Source of the DNA: Argyresthia goedartella
Taxonomy: Eukaryota > Arthropoda > Insecta > Lepidoptera > Argyresthiidae
Direction of reading: 5' to 3'
Assembly: GCA_949825045.1 (NCBI GenBank)
Contig: OX463820.1
Location: forward strand, 6,398,501-6,462,500
Length of the DNA: 64,000 bases
The stretch's first letter is position 1. Every line of letters begins with the position of its first letter. Shown one piece after another: positions 15,062 through 26,034 of the stretch. Made by a program: the position numbers and the translations under genes. Below the pieces are notes generated by a model. The model was not told where the DNA came from. It saw only the letters and a program-made list of their open reading frames with translations, and ran no database searches.

Positions 15062-17020
15062 TCAAGTTCAAAGTTCTTTATTACTGTAGATATTAACAAT
15101 ATTCTTAGTACACATCATATTTGCCACTTCTTTACATTGCACCACTGTGAGGAAAGAAGGGCAAGAAACTCCCACAGATTGACTTACGAGATAACTTTAA
15201 AGGTATTTGTATAATCTTAACATTGAGTTCAGTGTTAACTCCATGCGTTTTTATCATTAACATAATGTTGGACATCATAGTATCCCTTTTTACACAAAGA
15301 TGTTTTTATACGGTTTTTGAATAGCTCAAAAGGCAAATTCAAAATCTCCAGAGGTATCTTGTTGTAGAAGATAATACATTGACCTTTAAAGGAATTGGTA
15401 ACCTTCGCGAGTCTAAACCGGGGTGTAACAAGTCGGTGATTATTTCTTAGGTTAATATCACAGCTATCGCTAATTTTGGGATATGTTCCAAGGTTCTTAC
15501 GTACATACATTATATTTTCGAAAATATATTGACTAGCTACAGTAAGTATATCAATTTCTTTAAAAAGTTATCTTAGCGAGTCTCTGCGTTTTAAATTATA
15601 AATTGCTCGAATAGCTCTTTTTTGTAAAATAAAAATATTTTGAATATCCGCTGCCTTCCCCCACAACAAGATACCATAGGACATAACACTATGAAAATAA
15701 CTAAAATAGACTAACCTAGCTGTAGCCACATCCGTGTGCTGTCTTATGCTCCTAACAGCGTATGCCGCCGAACTTAATCTGCCCGCCAATTTTTCAATGT
15801 GGGGTCCCCACTGCAATTTGCAGTCAATGGTTACTCCAAGGAACTTCGTGTCATTTACATATCCAAAGTCTTGCGGTCCAACACTAAACTCGTCTCAACC
15901 TGCCTAACGTTTGGAAGAGAGAACTTTATACACTTCGTTTTACTAGGGTTTAGTAATAAATTATTAACTGTAAACCAATTCAAGGTTAAAGACAATGCAC
16001 TATTAACATCATCGAAGTTTTCTTTCTGTCTTTTAACCTTAAAAACCAGTGACGTATCATCAGCAAACAACACTGTATCAGCAAATCTCTCCACCATAAA
16101 AGGTAAATCAGTAATATAGACCAGGAACAAGAAAGGGCCTAAAATGGAAACTTGTGGAATGCTTATTTTCACTGCCGATCCATCAGATGTAGTGCCGTTG
16201 ATTTCTGTCTTTTGAATTCTATTGCTTAAGTACGATCTTAGTAAATCTAAAGCTCTATTTCGAACACCGTAATGATTCAGTTTAATTAGTAGCGTATCAT
16301 GATCAACACAGTCAAACGCCTTCGACAAATCGCAAAAAATGCCGACAGCATCTTGTGCCCCCTCCCATGCTGAGAAAATAGTCGAAATAAGGGTAACACC
16401 TGCATCCATTGTCGATTTACCCCTAGTAAAACCGAATTTTTTAGCGTGAAGTTGTTTCGTATAGTTGAAATGAGACAGCATTTGATTAAGTATAATACCT
16501 TCAAATATTTTACTAAGTGCTGGAAGTACTGATATAAGTCTGAAGTTTGAAGGATCACTCCTATTGGAAGGATCCTCCTGACTTGAACAAAGGTATCAGT
16601 TTGCTTTGCTTCATTAGGTCTGGGAAAACTCCATCGTCAACACACTTATTAAATATATGAGCCAAGTGTGGGGCTATAACCAGAATTACTGAATCAATTA
16701 CTTTTACAGACATACCCCACAGATCCTCAGTATTTTTCAAGTTAAGCAACCTGAACGCTTTGACAATGTCATTAGGACATACATGATTAAATTCAAAGTC
16801 TACAATACTGGCGACAGTGTTGCTTTTTAATAATATCTGGGCTTCATTTGGGGATGAGTTTAGATGCTCTGTTGTGAATAAGGGTACATTTGTAAAGAAT
16901 GTCTCAAATGCTTGAGCTACCTCAGCGTTGTTCTTAATAACATCATCACCTATCTTTAAGCAGAAATCATTATTATTGTCCTCACAAAAGTGAGGGTTCG
17001 GTTTGAACTTTAAAATTTGT
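15062..17020 (-). pseudogene. 5'-truncated jockey/CR1-type LINE, reverse transcriptase region
   Basis: Reverse transcriptase and C-terminal region of a non-LTR retrotransposon inserted in the piggyBac element. Reading right to left: PHLAHIFNKCVDDGVFPDLM (about 16650), NFRLISVLPALSKIFE, DLSKAFDCVDHDTLL, FADDTSLVF (catalytic motif, about 16060), then the thumb region GVTIDCKLQWGPHIEKL and a C-terminus ending in NDKNAW. Frameshifts near 16561 and near 15880 disable it. The endonuclease half is missing. The 3' tail is short TTGAAC-type repeats at about 15058-15080. The C-terminus matches fragments at 36.3-38.0 kb, so all belong to one family. Confidence 0.85.
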
Positions 17021-17101
17021 AATTAAGTATTACATTACCTAAAGGTAGTTTTATATTTTTTGACCGATATTTCACTACCATCCCCCTGTTGGAAAAATTG
17101 A

Positions 17102-17857
17102 ATGCTGAGAAAATTGATGGCACTGGGAATAATGAACAACAGATTTAAAGGATATTCATTTACAAAAGATTCACAAATGAGACGAGGTGACTATGAAGAA
17201 GTTGTGAATGTAGAAAAAAAAGTTTGCGTAGTGAAATGGAAAGACAACAAATCAGTGTTGATGGCCTCTACGTGTCTCGGTACGCAGCCTGTGGAGAACG
17301 TACAACGTTGGGATAAATCAAGTAAAAGCTATGTCACTGTCCCATGCCCCAATATCGTCAAAAAGTATAACGAAAACATGGGCGGAGTAGATGTCAGTGA
17401 TCAAATGTTGGAAGCATACAGGTCTTGGCACAAAACACGGAAGTGGCCTCTGAAAGTGTTCATGCATCTCTTCGATATGTTGCTAGTTAACGCATGGTAT
17501 GAATACCGTGAAGCATCACTTTCAAATAGACAGAAAGCTATGGATTTTTCGGATTTCAAGCTGACGGTGTCCGATTTTTTGCTCGGTGGAACCACTAGAA
17601 AGAGGCAACGCGATCCTACAGACGATTTTGCTGAGATGCCTCAAACATCTCATTACAAACCGTCTACGATTCCAACAATGGATAAAAGACTCGACGGATA
17701 TAATCACTGGCCAATATGTGACACAATAAAAGCGCCACGATGTTGTAGACTAAAGAGCTGCAGTAGTCGGTCAAAAATTAGATGCACAAAGTGCAACGTT
17801 TATCTTTGCAATACCAAAGATAATCACTGCTTTTATGTAATTCTTAATGATAAATAA
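17102..17857 (+). pseudogene. piggyBac transposase, C-terminal half
   Basis: Open frame of 251 codons covering the last third of the DDE_Tnp_1_7 domain and the tail. NENMGGVDVSDQM holds the third catalytic Asp, and KRQRDPTDD is a likely nuclear-localisation stretch. The end is the cysteine-rich domain (CCRLKSCSSRSKIRCTKCN ... CNTKDNHCF). The region with the first two Asp residues is absent, so it cannot be active. The frame is free of stops, which suggests a moderately young copy. Confidence 0.9.
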
Positions 17858-18276
17858 GAAAAGGGTTATAATTTATAAAAAATGTGATTTAAGTTACGTC
17901 CAAAGAGAGATTAATGATTAAGACTGAAAAGAAGTTCCTCATTAGTCAAAAATGTTAGTTGTTTCGATTGTGTAAGGAAAATACTGCTATAAATGTTAAA
18001 ATATAAATAATGTTCATTTTATGATAATTTTGATTGTTTTCATGATGATTAAAGTTTAATTTCCTGTATTAAATGGTCTTATTTATCAACCCTCACAATC
18101 GTGAGTGTACTAAGATTCGGCCCGATCCTTCACAATCGTGAGCATCCTGAAAAACTTATTTTCAGTTTTCCTAGATTTTTTTCAGTAGCATATTCTTATT
18201 TAGCGACCCCAAATTATCTAGAAACAGTGACTTTCATTTTCAAATACCTTGCCGTTTAGTATCAGGTCTGAAAGGG

Positions 18277-19000
18277 ATATAAATATTAGTGGTAATTTGT
18301 GTTGAATTACTTTTTTCAATGAATGTGGCCAACGATAATTTCTGAAAATAATAAATTTATAAAAAAATATAGAAAACTTCTGTTTGTAGTTTTTCAATAT
18401 CTTAAAAAGTGACGTAGTTATTAAAGCTTAAAGTACGACTACCCGCGACTTTGTCAACTGAGCGTGACCGTGATTCTAGCAAGAAAGTATGAATTAGGTA
18501 GATTCTGATTATGCACATATTTAGTGTGGTGTTAGTTATAAATGTTACCGAAATTTCAGAATTTATTTGTACACGGGGGCTGAAATATTTCACAAAAACT
18601 AACAGAATCACGTTTCGAAAAGTGATTCTAGCAAGAAAGTGTGATATCGAACGATTTCACTTATGGACATTTAGTGTGTCGTGAGTGGTATACATATATA
18701 CCACTCACCACACACTAAATGCCTATAACCGGTCATAATCGAAAAGCTAATTTTCTGTGTCCACGGGTTTGAGAGACATCCAATTTCCAGCTAGGATCGG
18801 TTTGAACTGAAAATTACTGAACACACCCAAATCTTGCTAGCTAATTAGTGGTAATTTGTGTTGAATTACTTTTTTGAATGAAAGTGGCCAACGATAATTT
18901 CTGCGAATGCAGTTAAATTTATAAAAAAATACAGAAAACTTCTGTTTGTAGTTTTTCAATATCTTAAAAAGTGACGTAGTTATTAAAGCTTAAAGTACGA
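18277..19000. repeat. Satellite-like monomers, end of unit 2 and unit 3
   Basis: Continuation of the monomer family after the piggyBac insertion. Unit 3 starts at 18462 (gcgtgaccgt) and runs to aaagtacga, where the 4.5-kb element is inserted. It contains a 54-base near-perfect hairpin (18668-18721: catttagtgtgtcgtgagtg paired with its complement) absent from the other units. Confidence 0.8.
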
Positions 19001-19158
19001 CCTTATATCCACTTTGTTCAACTGTTTGTTCAACAAATTGAACAAATTCTACTCATCAAGTTTCCTTTGTCCAATCATTAAATTTTTCAATTTCAAAGTT
19101 GAACTTGAGGTACATAAAAAGTATAATTTGTTCAACTGATTGTTAAAAAAAAAATTAC

Positions 19159-19560
19159 CTAGAAAAGTGAAGAAAAAGAAAATTCATGACGCATACTTTC
19201 TAAAAAAAGAGGAACGCTAATTATGTCGTTTACTAATTGCATTTGAAGATTAATGGTTATTTTATCGTTTATAATATTGCATGCTTCGTTTTTTACAATT
19301 TGTTTATTCTTGTTAATCTGATGGTCTTTGATTGCCGATATTTTGGCATCTTCGAACAAAACTTTCAATAACTGTACTATGTTGATGTTCCGTTTTCTAG
19401 AAGCATTGTTTAATTTTAAATGCCAACCTTCCATGCTATTGTTGGTTTTGTGTCTTTCTCCAAACACTGACCATGTCATAATGAAATTATCATTTTTGAG
19501 CCAATATTTTTCGAAATATTCCACAAATTCATTTAATTTTGATGTCATTTCACTGTTCAC
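19159..19560 (-). pseudogene. MULE-type transposase, C-terminal fragment
   Basis: Readable over 133 codons. EFVEYFEKYWLKND followed by RHKTNNSMEGWHLKLNNASR resembles the C-terminal part of insect FLYWCH/MULE transposases, which carry the pattern 'tNNsxEgwH'. The catalytic core is not present next to it. It runs opposite to the THAP gene in the same element. Confidence 0.6.
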
Positions 19561-19939
19561 GTAAGTAAATAATACTTAAATTTTTCCTAGTAACCGATAT
19601 TGTTCCAAATAGTAAAGCAAACGTAGGTTAAAGTAAAAAAATCGAATTAATTATTAAACAAAATGATGTAAAATAAATAACTAGGTAAGTACCTTAATAG
19701 TCAAGGATCCCACGCAGCAAAATTTTCCAATTGATCTAGTTGAACATCTCCGTATACCAGTGAACGATTATACCATAGCCATAGAAACATGCCTTACGCT
19801 GTATTTTGACGCAACGAGAAGTAAACCCAAATGGGCGGGGCGTAAATGCTCAACCCAGGGAGGTTTCAGTCCGGTCCTTGACGCATGCGAGTGTAGATGA
19901 CTCACCGGGCTCTTTATAACAAGATTATTTTAATTCAAA

Positions 19940-22076
19940 ATGCCTGCATGTGCAGTGAAGTAGTGTAAGAACCATACAGATCGTCGCCTTAGGGACAGTG
20001 GGATCACTTTTCACGTGTAAGTACGTCGACAAATTCAGTAAAACCAAAAAAATAATAAATCACATTTTATCTAGGGGGATGGTGTTATGCCAAATGAAGC
20101 ATGTAGTTGAATGCACATAACTGTCACCGCATATGAGAAAAGGCGTGATGCTATATTAGGTTACATTATGTTGACAATTCATTGTTGTTCTGTTAATTAA
20201 GTTTAAAAATAATAATGTAGTGTCTTGCCTTTTTTCATAGGGGGAGGCAGAGGTGCATCTTTGCTCACGTTTAGCTGTTAATTCCATACTCCATTTTTGC
20301 TTGACAGATGGCTAGCCCATCGCCGCAGCTATGGAAATTGAAGGTTTCATCGCGATATTTTCCATCAACTTTTGAAAAAATATAGTAAAAATATTAGAAT
20401 TTTTATTTGATTAAACAAATTTGAATTTTGTTCTTTTCCATTTAGATTCCCTCAAGACCCTAGTCATAGAGAACGATGGGTAAAAGGCGTTCAATAAGAA
20501 AGACGTGAGAGTGATTGGATTCCTAGCAAAAATGCCGTAATATGTTCAATGCATTTTAAAGATGAAGATTTCTATCACACAAAGAAGAAGGGATTCAGGA
20601 TGATTAATAAAACCGCTATTCCAATATGTACTGTAAGTATTTGCACTGCACATGAATAGATTTTACTATCGTTTGATGTTTGACTACCTAGATAATTACT
20701 GTGGCGATGCGTTTATCACAATAGTCGAAAAATAATTAACAACTATATTTATTCGTGAATTGTAAAGATAAGGCCAATCATAAAATATTTTCAGATGGTA
20801 TTTTCAAATGAATCTTCAGTTGTATCGACTCCTCCACCAAATCTCCAGTCGAATTCAACATTCAATCAAGAAAACACTGGAGTGGGACCATGTTTAAAAA
20901 AAACAGTCCTCTCTAAATTGCAAAAGATGCAAGACAATACAATATGCGACAAGGAAAATGTCAACCTGAGTCTAGAAATTCCTCTTACATCCCGTAAACG
21001 TAGTTTGGTTGGTTATTTAAATAAAATTCTACTAAGAATGTTCGATTCATTTTATTATTATAATTAATACTCTTTCATTCGTGTATTTTATTTACTATCT
21101 GTCGATAGTTGATCAACTAACGCTTTAGTTTATCAACTAACGGTTTTGACTATCTTACGGTGGCATATATAAGATAAGGCTAATTATGTAATATTTCAGA
21201 TGGAGTTTTCAAATGAAACTCCTATTGCAACGACTCCGTCACCAAATCTTCAGTCGAATCCAACATCGAATACACTCCTCTCTAATACGACATGCGATAA
21301 AAAAAATGTCAACCCGAGTCAAGAAATTCCTTCTTTGTCCCGTAAACGCCGTTTGGTAGGTATTCAAGTAAAATCCGACAAAGAGTGTTCGATTCGTTGT
21401 ATTACAATGTATTATTCCTTTATTCGGCAAATACATGGTAAACTTACCGATATTTTTGTTTCAGGTCTCTTGTCCAAACTGTGGTTGTGACTTTGGGTTG
21501 ACCATGAATTCTACTGAAAACGATACTCTTGAGATGCCACGGCCGATATCGGGTGTCACAGATTCCAAACCAAGATGTTTTACTCCTTTGAATATTCCGT
21601 CTTCTGATTCTGACATTCAATCCGCTCTTAATACCCCCAAAACGCATAAGTTTAAAAATCTAGTAAAAACCAAATCCTTGCTTTCTGAAAAAAGATTGTC
21701 GAAAAACAGAATCTTAAAACGTAAAAATGACAGATTACTTAAAAAATGCATCACATTAACAGGTATAACTGCGGATCTGAAAAAGAAAAAAGCAATAGAA
21801 ACAAATTTAGGTGCACTCTCTTCACTTCCCACGGTGGCACGCGATATTGTACTGAGTATTAAAAAGAAACAACAAAAAAAAAAGAGAAGCATAATTAAAT
21901 TCACACCCGCTGTAAAAAAAATTGCTCTCACATTGCACTACTATTCTGCATCAGGATACAAGTTCGTACGTAAAGAATTTGATTCATGTCTGCCCCATCC
22001 ATCTACATTAGCCAAATGGTGTCAAAGTATTGACTCCCGTAAAAAAAGGGCCTGTCTGTCACGTCATCAAATATGA
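19940..22076 (+). pseudogene. THAP-domain, P-element-like (THAP9-like) transposase remnant with introns
   Basis: Exons that join in phase: 19940-20016 (MPACAVK*CKNH... first THAP Cys pair), 20446-20632 (FPQDPSHRERWVKGV ... AVICSMHFKDEDFY, last Cys and His of THAP), 20795-21007, 21200-21355 and 21465-22076. The last exon holds SCPNCGCDFGL, a Lys-rich coiled stretch and ALTLHYYSASGYKFVRKEF...LPHPSTLAKW, which resembles the start of the P-element transposase domain. It then stops (LSRHQI), before any catalytic core. Two stops lie in THAP (TAG 19961-19963, TAA in exon 2). The third and fourth exons are a tandem duplicate (VFSNESS... and EFSNETP...). Function is lost; origin is either a nested P-like element or captured sequence. 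Confidence 0.75.
20138..20372 (-). repeat. SINE-like copy
   Basis: Contains gctagcccatcgccgcagct followed by atggaa and tttccatcaact. The same block occurs at about 32770-33040 (same strand) and, inverted, at 34800-35000 and 59417-59660. It lies in the first intron of the THAP remnant. Part of the 5' segment (gaaaaggcgtgatgctat) lies in the other orientation. Confidence 0.6.
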
Positions 22077-22989
22077 CCGCGGTCTGAAGTAGGCATATTT
22101 TGATCGAAAGTAAGAATGAAACATAGGACTATCCCTTTCTAACTTGCACCAAAATATAGCCGTAAGAACAAGGATGGCATACTATCCATTGATTAGCCTC
22201 TAAAGCCAGCCATCGGCGGTTAGTGAGGCAATCAAGTGAGGCGCTCGCCAGTGGCAAAGTATCTCTTGATCGTGTGCCTGCGTCGACATGATTTTGTAAA
22301 GCTTGTGGTGTAAAAAAATTGTACGAGGAGACGTGTTATTTTTATTGCATTCCTTGGAATAATATTTAAATATGTGAATAAAACACTATGATTTAGAAAT
22401 AATGATTTATTTTTTATTTATTACGACCTTTGTACAATAAATTGGGAAAAATTCACTGACAGAGTTATCGTCATTTTTTATGAAACGGGCCGCAGCGCGC
22501 CATGCTCCCCGCAGACCCCGTGACGTGGCAGCTAGTATGCGCTCCTTGACAGTTCAATGGTTAAATGAGTACACTTTTTTCCTAATTTTTATTCGTTTTA
22601 ATGGAACCAAACAAATCTCGTCTAGCCTTTTAGTGAAAGCCCAATGCATGATAGTATTTTAGCTCTCTAACCGTTTCGGAGATACCTAATAATTGATTAG
22701 AATTTACGTTTTTTTTATCTTTGGAAAATAGTGATTTACAATTTATTTGAAAACATAATATTTTCAGCTTAGCGAAGTCGTTCTGTAGAACTATTTTACA
22801 CAAGTATAATTTTGCTGGTTCATTATCGCATGAAGCCAACCAACGATGACGCGACGATGACAGTGAGTGAAGCACTGCGTATATGTCACTGTATTTCAGC
22901 CTGTCACGGCTGGCCTAGTGTTGCATGAATTCCAATCAGGAGCCATTTACGATTTGTGATAATTTCATTGGTTAAATTTTACTTGTTAG

Positions 22990-23241
22990 TCAAGTGAAGG
23001 TCCGTGCTCTTTTTTGTACCATTTTAAACTGACAATATGTTCGAAGGGCGTCTTCTATGGTATAATCGTTCACTGCCATATACCTACTAGATTCATCTGC
23101 ATAGCTACGAATTTTATAGTATTTATAACCGTTTTGACATAAAACCACGCCACGACTTTTTTTAAAAAACTGTATTCCTGCATTATTATGAGAATCAGTC
23201 GATGCCATATTAAAATCAATTATTATATTTATATTTTCCAT
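22990..23241 (-). pseudogene. FLYWCH-like N-terminal fragment of a MULE transposase
   Basis: GIQFFKKSRGVVLCQNGYKY resembles the start of a FLYWCH zinc finger (F.xSxRG..L...GY.Y), but the later W-x-C core cannot be seen. A 20-bp piece of this coding sequence (23055-23074) recurs inverted at 19759-19778, where VNDYTI can be read on the plus strand. It probably belonged to the same gene as 19159-19560. Confidence 0.45.
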
Positions 23242-23492
23242 AAAATCAAAGCATCAAATCAAAAACATATCGAGAAATCTCTATCCGTCACCTTATTGAC
23301 ATTCTCATAATGTGCATTTAACGGCCAGTAACCAACCTATGAATGTATAACCTCCTTAGAGGACACTAGTTGAACAGTGGACACTTTAATAGTGGAATTT
23401 GTTTAATTGAATATACAGTTGAACAAAAGACACTTGATGAGTAGAATTTGTTCAATTCGTTGAACAAACAGTTGAACAAAGTGGATATAAGG

Positions 23493-23740
23493 AAAGTACG
23501 ACGAAATGACTGTCAACTGAGCGTGACCGTGATTCTAGCAAGAAAGTATGAATTAGGCAGATTCTGATTATGCACATATTAAGTGTGTTGTTAGATATAA
23601 ATGTTACCGAAATTTCAGAATTTGTTTTTACACGGGGGCTGTAATATTTCACAAAAAACTTCCTGCTAGAATCACGTTTCGAAACGTATCCTAGCAAGAA
23701 AGTGTGAAATCGAGAGATTTCACTTATATGGGCATTTAGT
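23493..23740. repeat. Satellite-like monomer 4, first part
   Basis: Resumes after the 4.5-kb element with gactgtcaactgagcgtgac (23521 gcgtgaccgt). Distance from unit 3, minus the insertion, gives a monomer of about 558 bp. It is cut at catttagt by the LINE and continues at 31923. Confidence 0.8.
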
Positions 23741-23751
23741 AAATAGATGAT

Positions 23752-24243
23752 ATGGAGCAGCAGGCACGTCAAAAAAATGTCGAGATCAGTAACCTCCCGG
23801 AAAAGCGAGGAGAAAACCTACTCTCTATCGTCAAGACATTAGGTGATTATATTAATCATCCGCTGGCACCCCATGATGTGGTGTCGGTACATAGAGTTCC
23901 ACAAGCGAACCCAAAAAGTACGCAGCCGAAGAATGTTATCGTCAAGCTGGCCTCCCGGGAGCTGAAGGATAACTTTGTTACTGCCGCTCGTAAAGCCTAG
24001 GGAAAACTCACATCTGAGTGTCTAGACATACCTGGTTCGCAGCAAAAAGTGTATGTCAACGAGCACTTGACTCTGAAAAATAAAACAATTTTTCGAAAAA
24101 CGCGAGAAACTTCTAGGACCAATGGATACCGTTACGTGTGGGTCAAGCACGGCACCGTGCTCGTGCGTGCGGCCGACACCACCCCAGCGCTCGCTGTTCG
24201 ATGTGAGGAGGACCTCAATAAACTCAAACTCCGTATCATTTAA
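23752..24243 (+). pseudogene. LINE ORF1, C-terminal part
   Basis: The frame carries the FP25-like/transposase_22-type C-terminal domain of insect LINE ORF1 proteins: VEISNLPEKRGENLLSIVK, DVVSVHRVPQANPK, NVIVKLASRELKDNFVTAAR, then VYVNEHLTLKNKTIFRKTR and YRYVWVKHGTVLVR. One in-frame TAG (23998-24000) breaks it. The N-terminal zinc-finger part is missing because the LINE is 5'-truncated. The protein would bind LINE RNA. Same architecture as the intact ORF1 at 63001-63879. Confidence 0.85.
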
Positions 24244-24493
24244 TTATTTGTGCCTTTTCATCTATCTATATATAATATGTATGCTTTACTCAAAACCGCT
24301 GTACTGGTTCTATACATGTCCCATACACTGGTCAAACAATATCTACCTATTCAACTTAACTATTGTAATATGTGCCTTTGCTTACTCCGATCAGCCACCT
24401 AATGTTAATATGGCTATCAAACATAAATCAATTATTATAATGTGTGCCGGTGCTTACATTGCATTAATAAGTAATCTCCAAAAAACTATCAAA
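24244..24493 (+). repeat. Inter-ORF repeat region of the LINE, first part
   Basis: Starts after the ORF1 stop. From about 24350 it contains two degenerate units of the ~73-bp repeat that continues at 26035-26400 (tgtgcctttgcttactc; tgtgccggtgcttacat). In one frame the units read CAFAY and CAGAY, the same pattern as downstream. This frame (2 mod 3) is open from inside ORF1 to the insertion point. Confidence 0.65.
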
Positions 24494-26034
24494 GGCTCAG
24501 TCTGAAAACGTACCTATCCCAAAATGCACCCCATGCGAAAAACGTGGCACAATGCACCTTTCTCAAAATGCACCTATCCCAAAACGCACCTTTCGCAAAA
24601 TGCACCTATCGCAAAATGCACTATTCCAAAATGCACCTATTGCAAAATGCACCTATTGCAAAATGCACCTATCCCAAAACGCACCTGTTGCAAAATGCAC
24701 CTATCCCAAAACGGACCTATCGCAAAATGCCCGACTTACTCGTGGCCCCTCGGGTTGTCCTCCTGGGGGGACCACGAGGAATTTGAATTTGCTTATGGTC
24801 CCCCCGGACGGCAAATGAAGTTATGATGTGGTAAGTAGTACGTAGGTAGTACATGATATATTTTTTGCATGGTGGAGTATGGCTTATACCTACCCGGTTT
24901 CTCGTACAAAAACAAGCCATTAATCAACCGTCAAACGGCCGCCAATTTTTTTTGTATCAAGTTTTGACAGCTGAAATTGGTTAAGGACTGTCAACAACGG
25001 ATTAAATATACGAGAAACCGGGGGTTAATCTTACTAGTGATAACTCTTAATTATTTAATCATTTCCTTCAAGTTCTACAAACTTACTAAAGACGCAGTAA
25101 TTTATGAATGAATATTTAAATGATATTGGCTGTTGAGAAGTCTTTGTATTTGTCTGGGGCAGTCATCCATGCATTGAATTAGCCATCTCTTTTATAAGTC
25201 CATGTCCCATACAGAATCCTACACAAAGTCTTTTCTGGCATTTCGCTTTTCTGGCATTTTGCGTTTCTGGCATTTCGCTTTACTGGCATTGTGCGTGAAT
25301 TGCTAAAGACGCATTTCATTTCATTTCTAAGACGGTTAGAGTACAAATATATCAATAAACATTTAAAATTATACGTTAGGATTAAATTGATAACTAACCT
25401 CTTTTGTACTTTTGCCATACTGGTCGGTCGGCGGTCCTAGTTTTGGCTTCTGTCATTTCACAAAAAAGTGGGTATATCTGTACTTTGAAAAGTTGCAATA
25501 TTTCTTTGCTTCGCAAAGGTGTGTGATGTGTGCCGAGGTTTTTTGCAATTCACAACTATGGAACAGGATTTTTCTTTTTCTACTAATCAGAAAGGAAAAT
25601 TTTACACTTATTTGTGGTGCATATAGATATAATAAGCATCGGACTAATAAAACTGGTAGTACCTTATGGTGATGTGTGTGTCGTGATGAATGTATTGCCT
25701 CACTATCACTGGAAGAAACAGGAAATACTATAACACGCAAACAAAGCACACATGTAAAACGGTTGATATTAAAAATATTATCCATGAACATGTTTCGTAT
25801 TTGAAAAAGGCAGTATGCAAAGATTTCCGACCAGTGTAAGGCATTTTGCAATGGGTGCATTTTGCGAAAGGTGCGTTTTGGGATAAGTGCATTCTGCAAC
25901 TGATGCGTTTTGGGATAGGTGCATTTTGCAATAGGTGCATTTTGCGAAAGGTGCGTATTGGGATAGGTGCATTTTGCAAAAAAAAAAAAAACCTTGCGGT
26001 ACATTTTGAGATAGGTACATTATGGGCCGGAAGG
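24494..26034. mobile_element. Foldback-like element built of 16-bp repeats
   Basis: Both ends are arrays of a 16-bp unit in opposite orientation: about 13 copies of CAAAATGCACCTATCG at 24514-24732 and about 11 copies of GGTGCATTTTGCGAAA at 25842-26024. A third small array of a related 16-bp unit (CTGGCATTTTGCGTTT) lies at 25236-25298. The flanks both read ctatcaaa (24486-24493, 26035-26042), a possible 8-bp duplication, although the host LINE repeats contain this word too. The interior has no convincing gene. This resembles Foldback elements, whose ends are short tandem repeats. Confidence 0.7.

Larger units (their letters stand above)
14724..18276 (+). mobile_element. piggyBac element interrupted by a LINE
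   Basis: The ends are CCCTTTCAGACC on the left and, in reverse, CCCTTTCAGACCTGATAC on the right. TTAA (14720-14723) precedes the left end, as expected for piggyBac; the right flank reads ATAT, so that copy of the target site seems lost or changed. The element lies inside a satellite monomer: ttgctagct on the left resumes as ataaatattagtggtaattt on the right. Palindromic motifs near the ends (ctcacttttgtgag; ctcacaatcgtgag) may be transposase-binding sites. The transposase is truncated and a LINE fills the left half. Confidence 0.85.
19001..23492. mobile_element. 4.5-kb element with ~70-bp inverted ends and 9-bp target duplication (MULE-like)
   Basis: The left end begins CCTTATATCCACTTTGTTCA and the right end gives the same in reverse; the match runs about 65-70 bp with few mismatches (…tctactcatcaag). 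aaagtacga flanks both sides (18992-19000, 23493-23501) and is present once in uninterrupted monomers (18430, 14570), so the limits are exact. Nine-base duplications and long ends fit Mutator-like elements. Minus-strand pieces of a MULE-type transposase lie at both ends (19159-19560, 22990-23241), but the middle is occupied by a plus-strand THAP/P-element-like gene. Confidence 0.8.

Noticed and set aside
14869..15096. Plus-strand frame with a hydrophobic stretch in the piggyBac left end
   Set aside because: No similarity, and it crosses the LINE junction.
22630..22875. Minus-strand frame in the 4.5-kb element
   Set aside because: Considered as the missing MULE transposase middle, but no catalytic motif could be read.
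24524..24826. Overlapping open frames (MHLSQNAP... type)
   Set aside because: Low-complexity translations of the 16-bp repeats, open in several frames at once.
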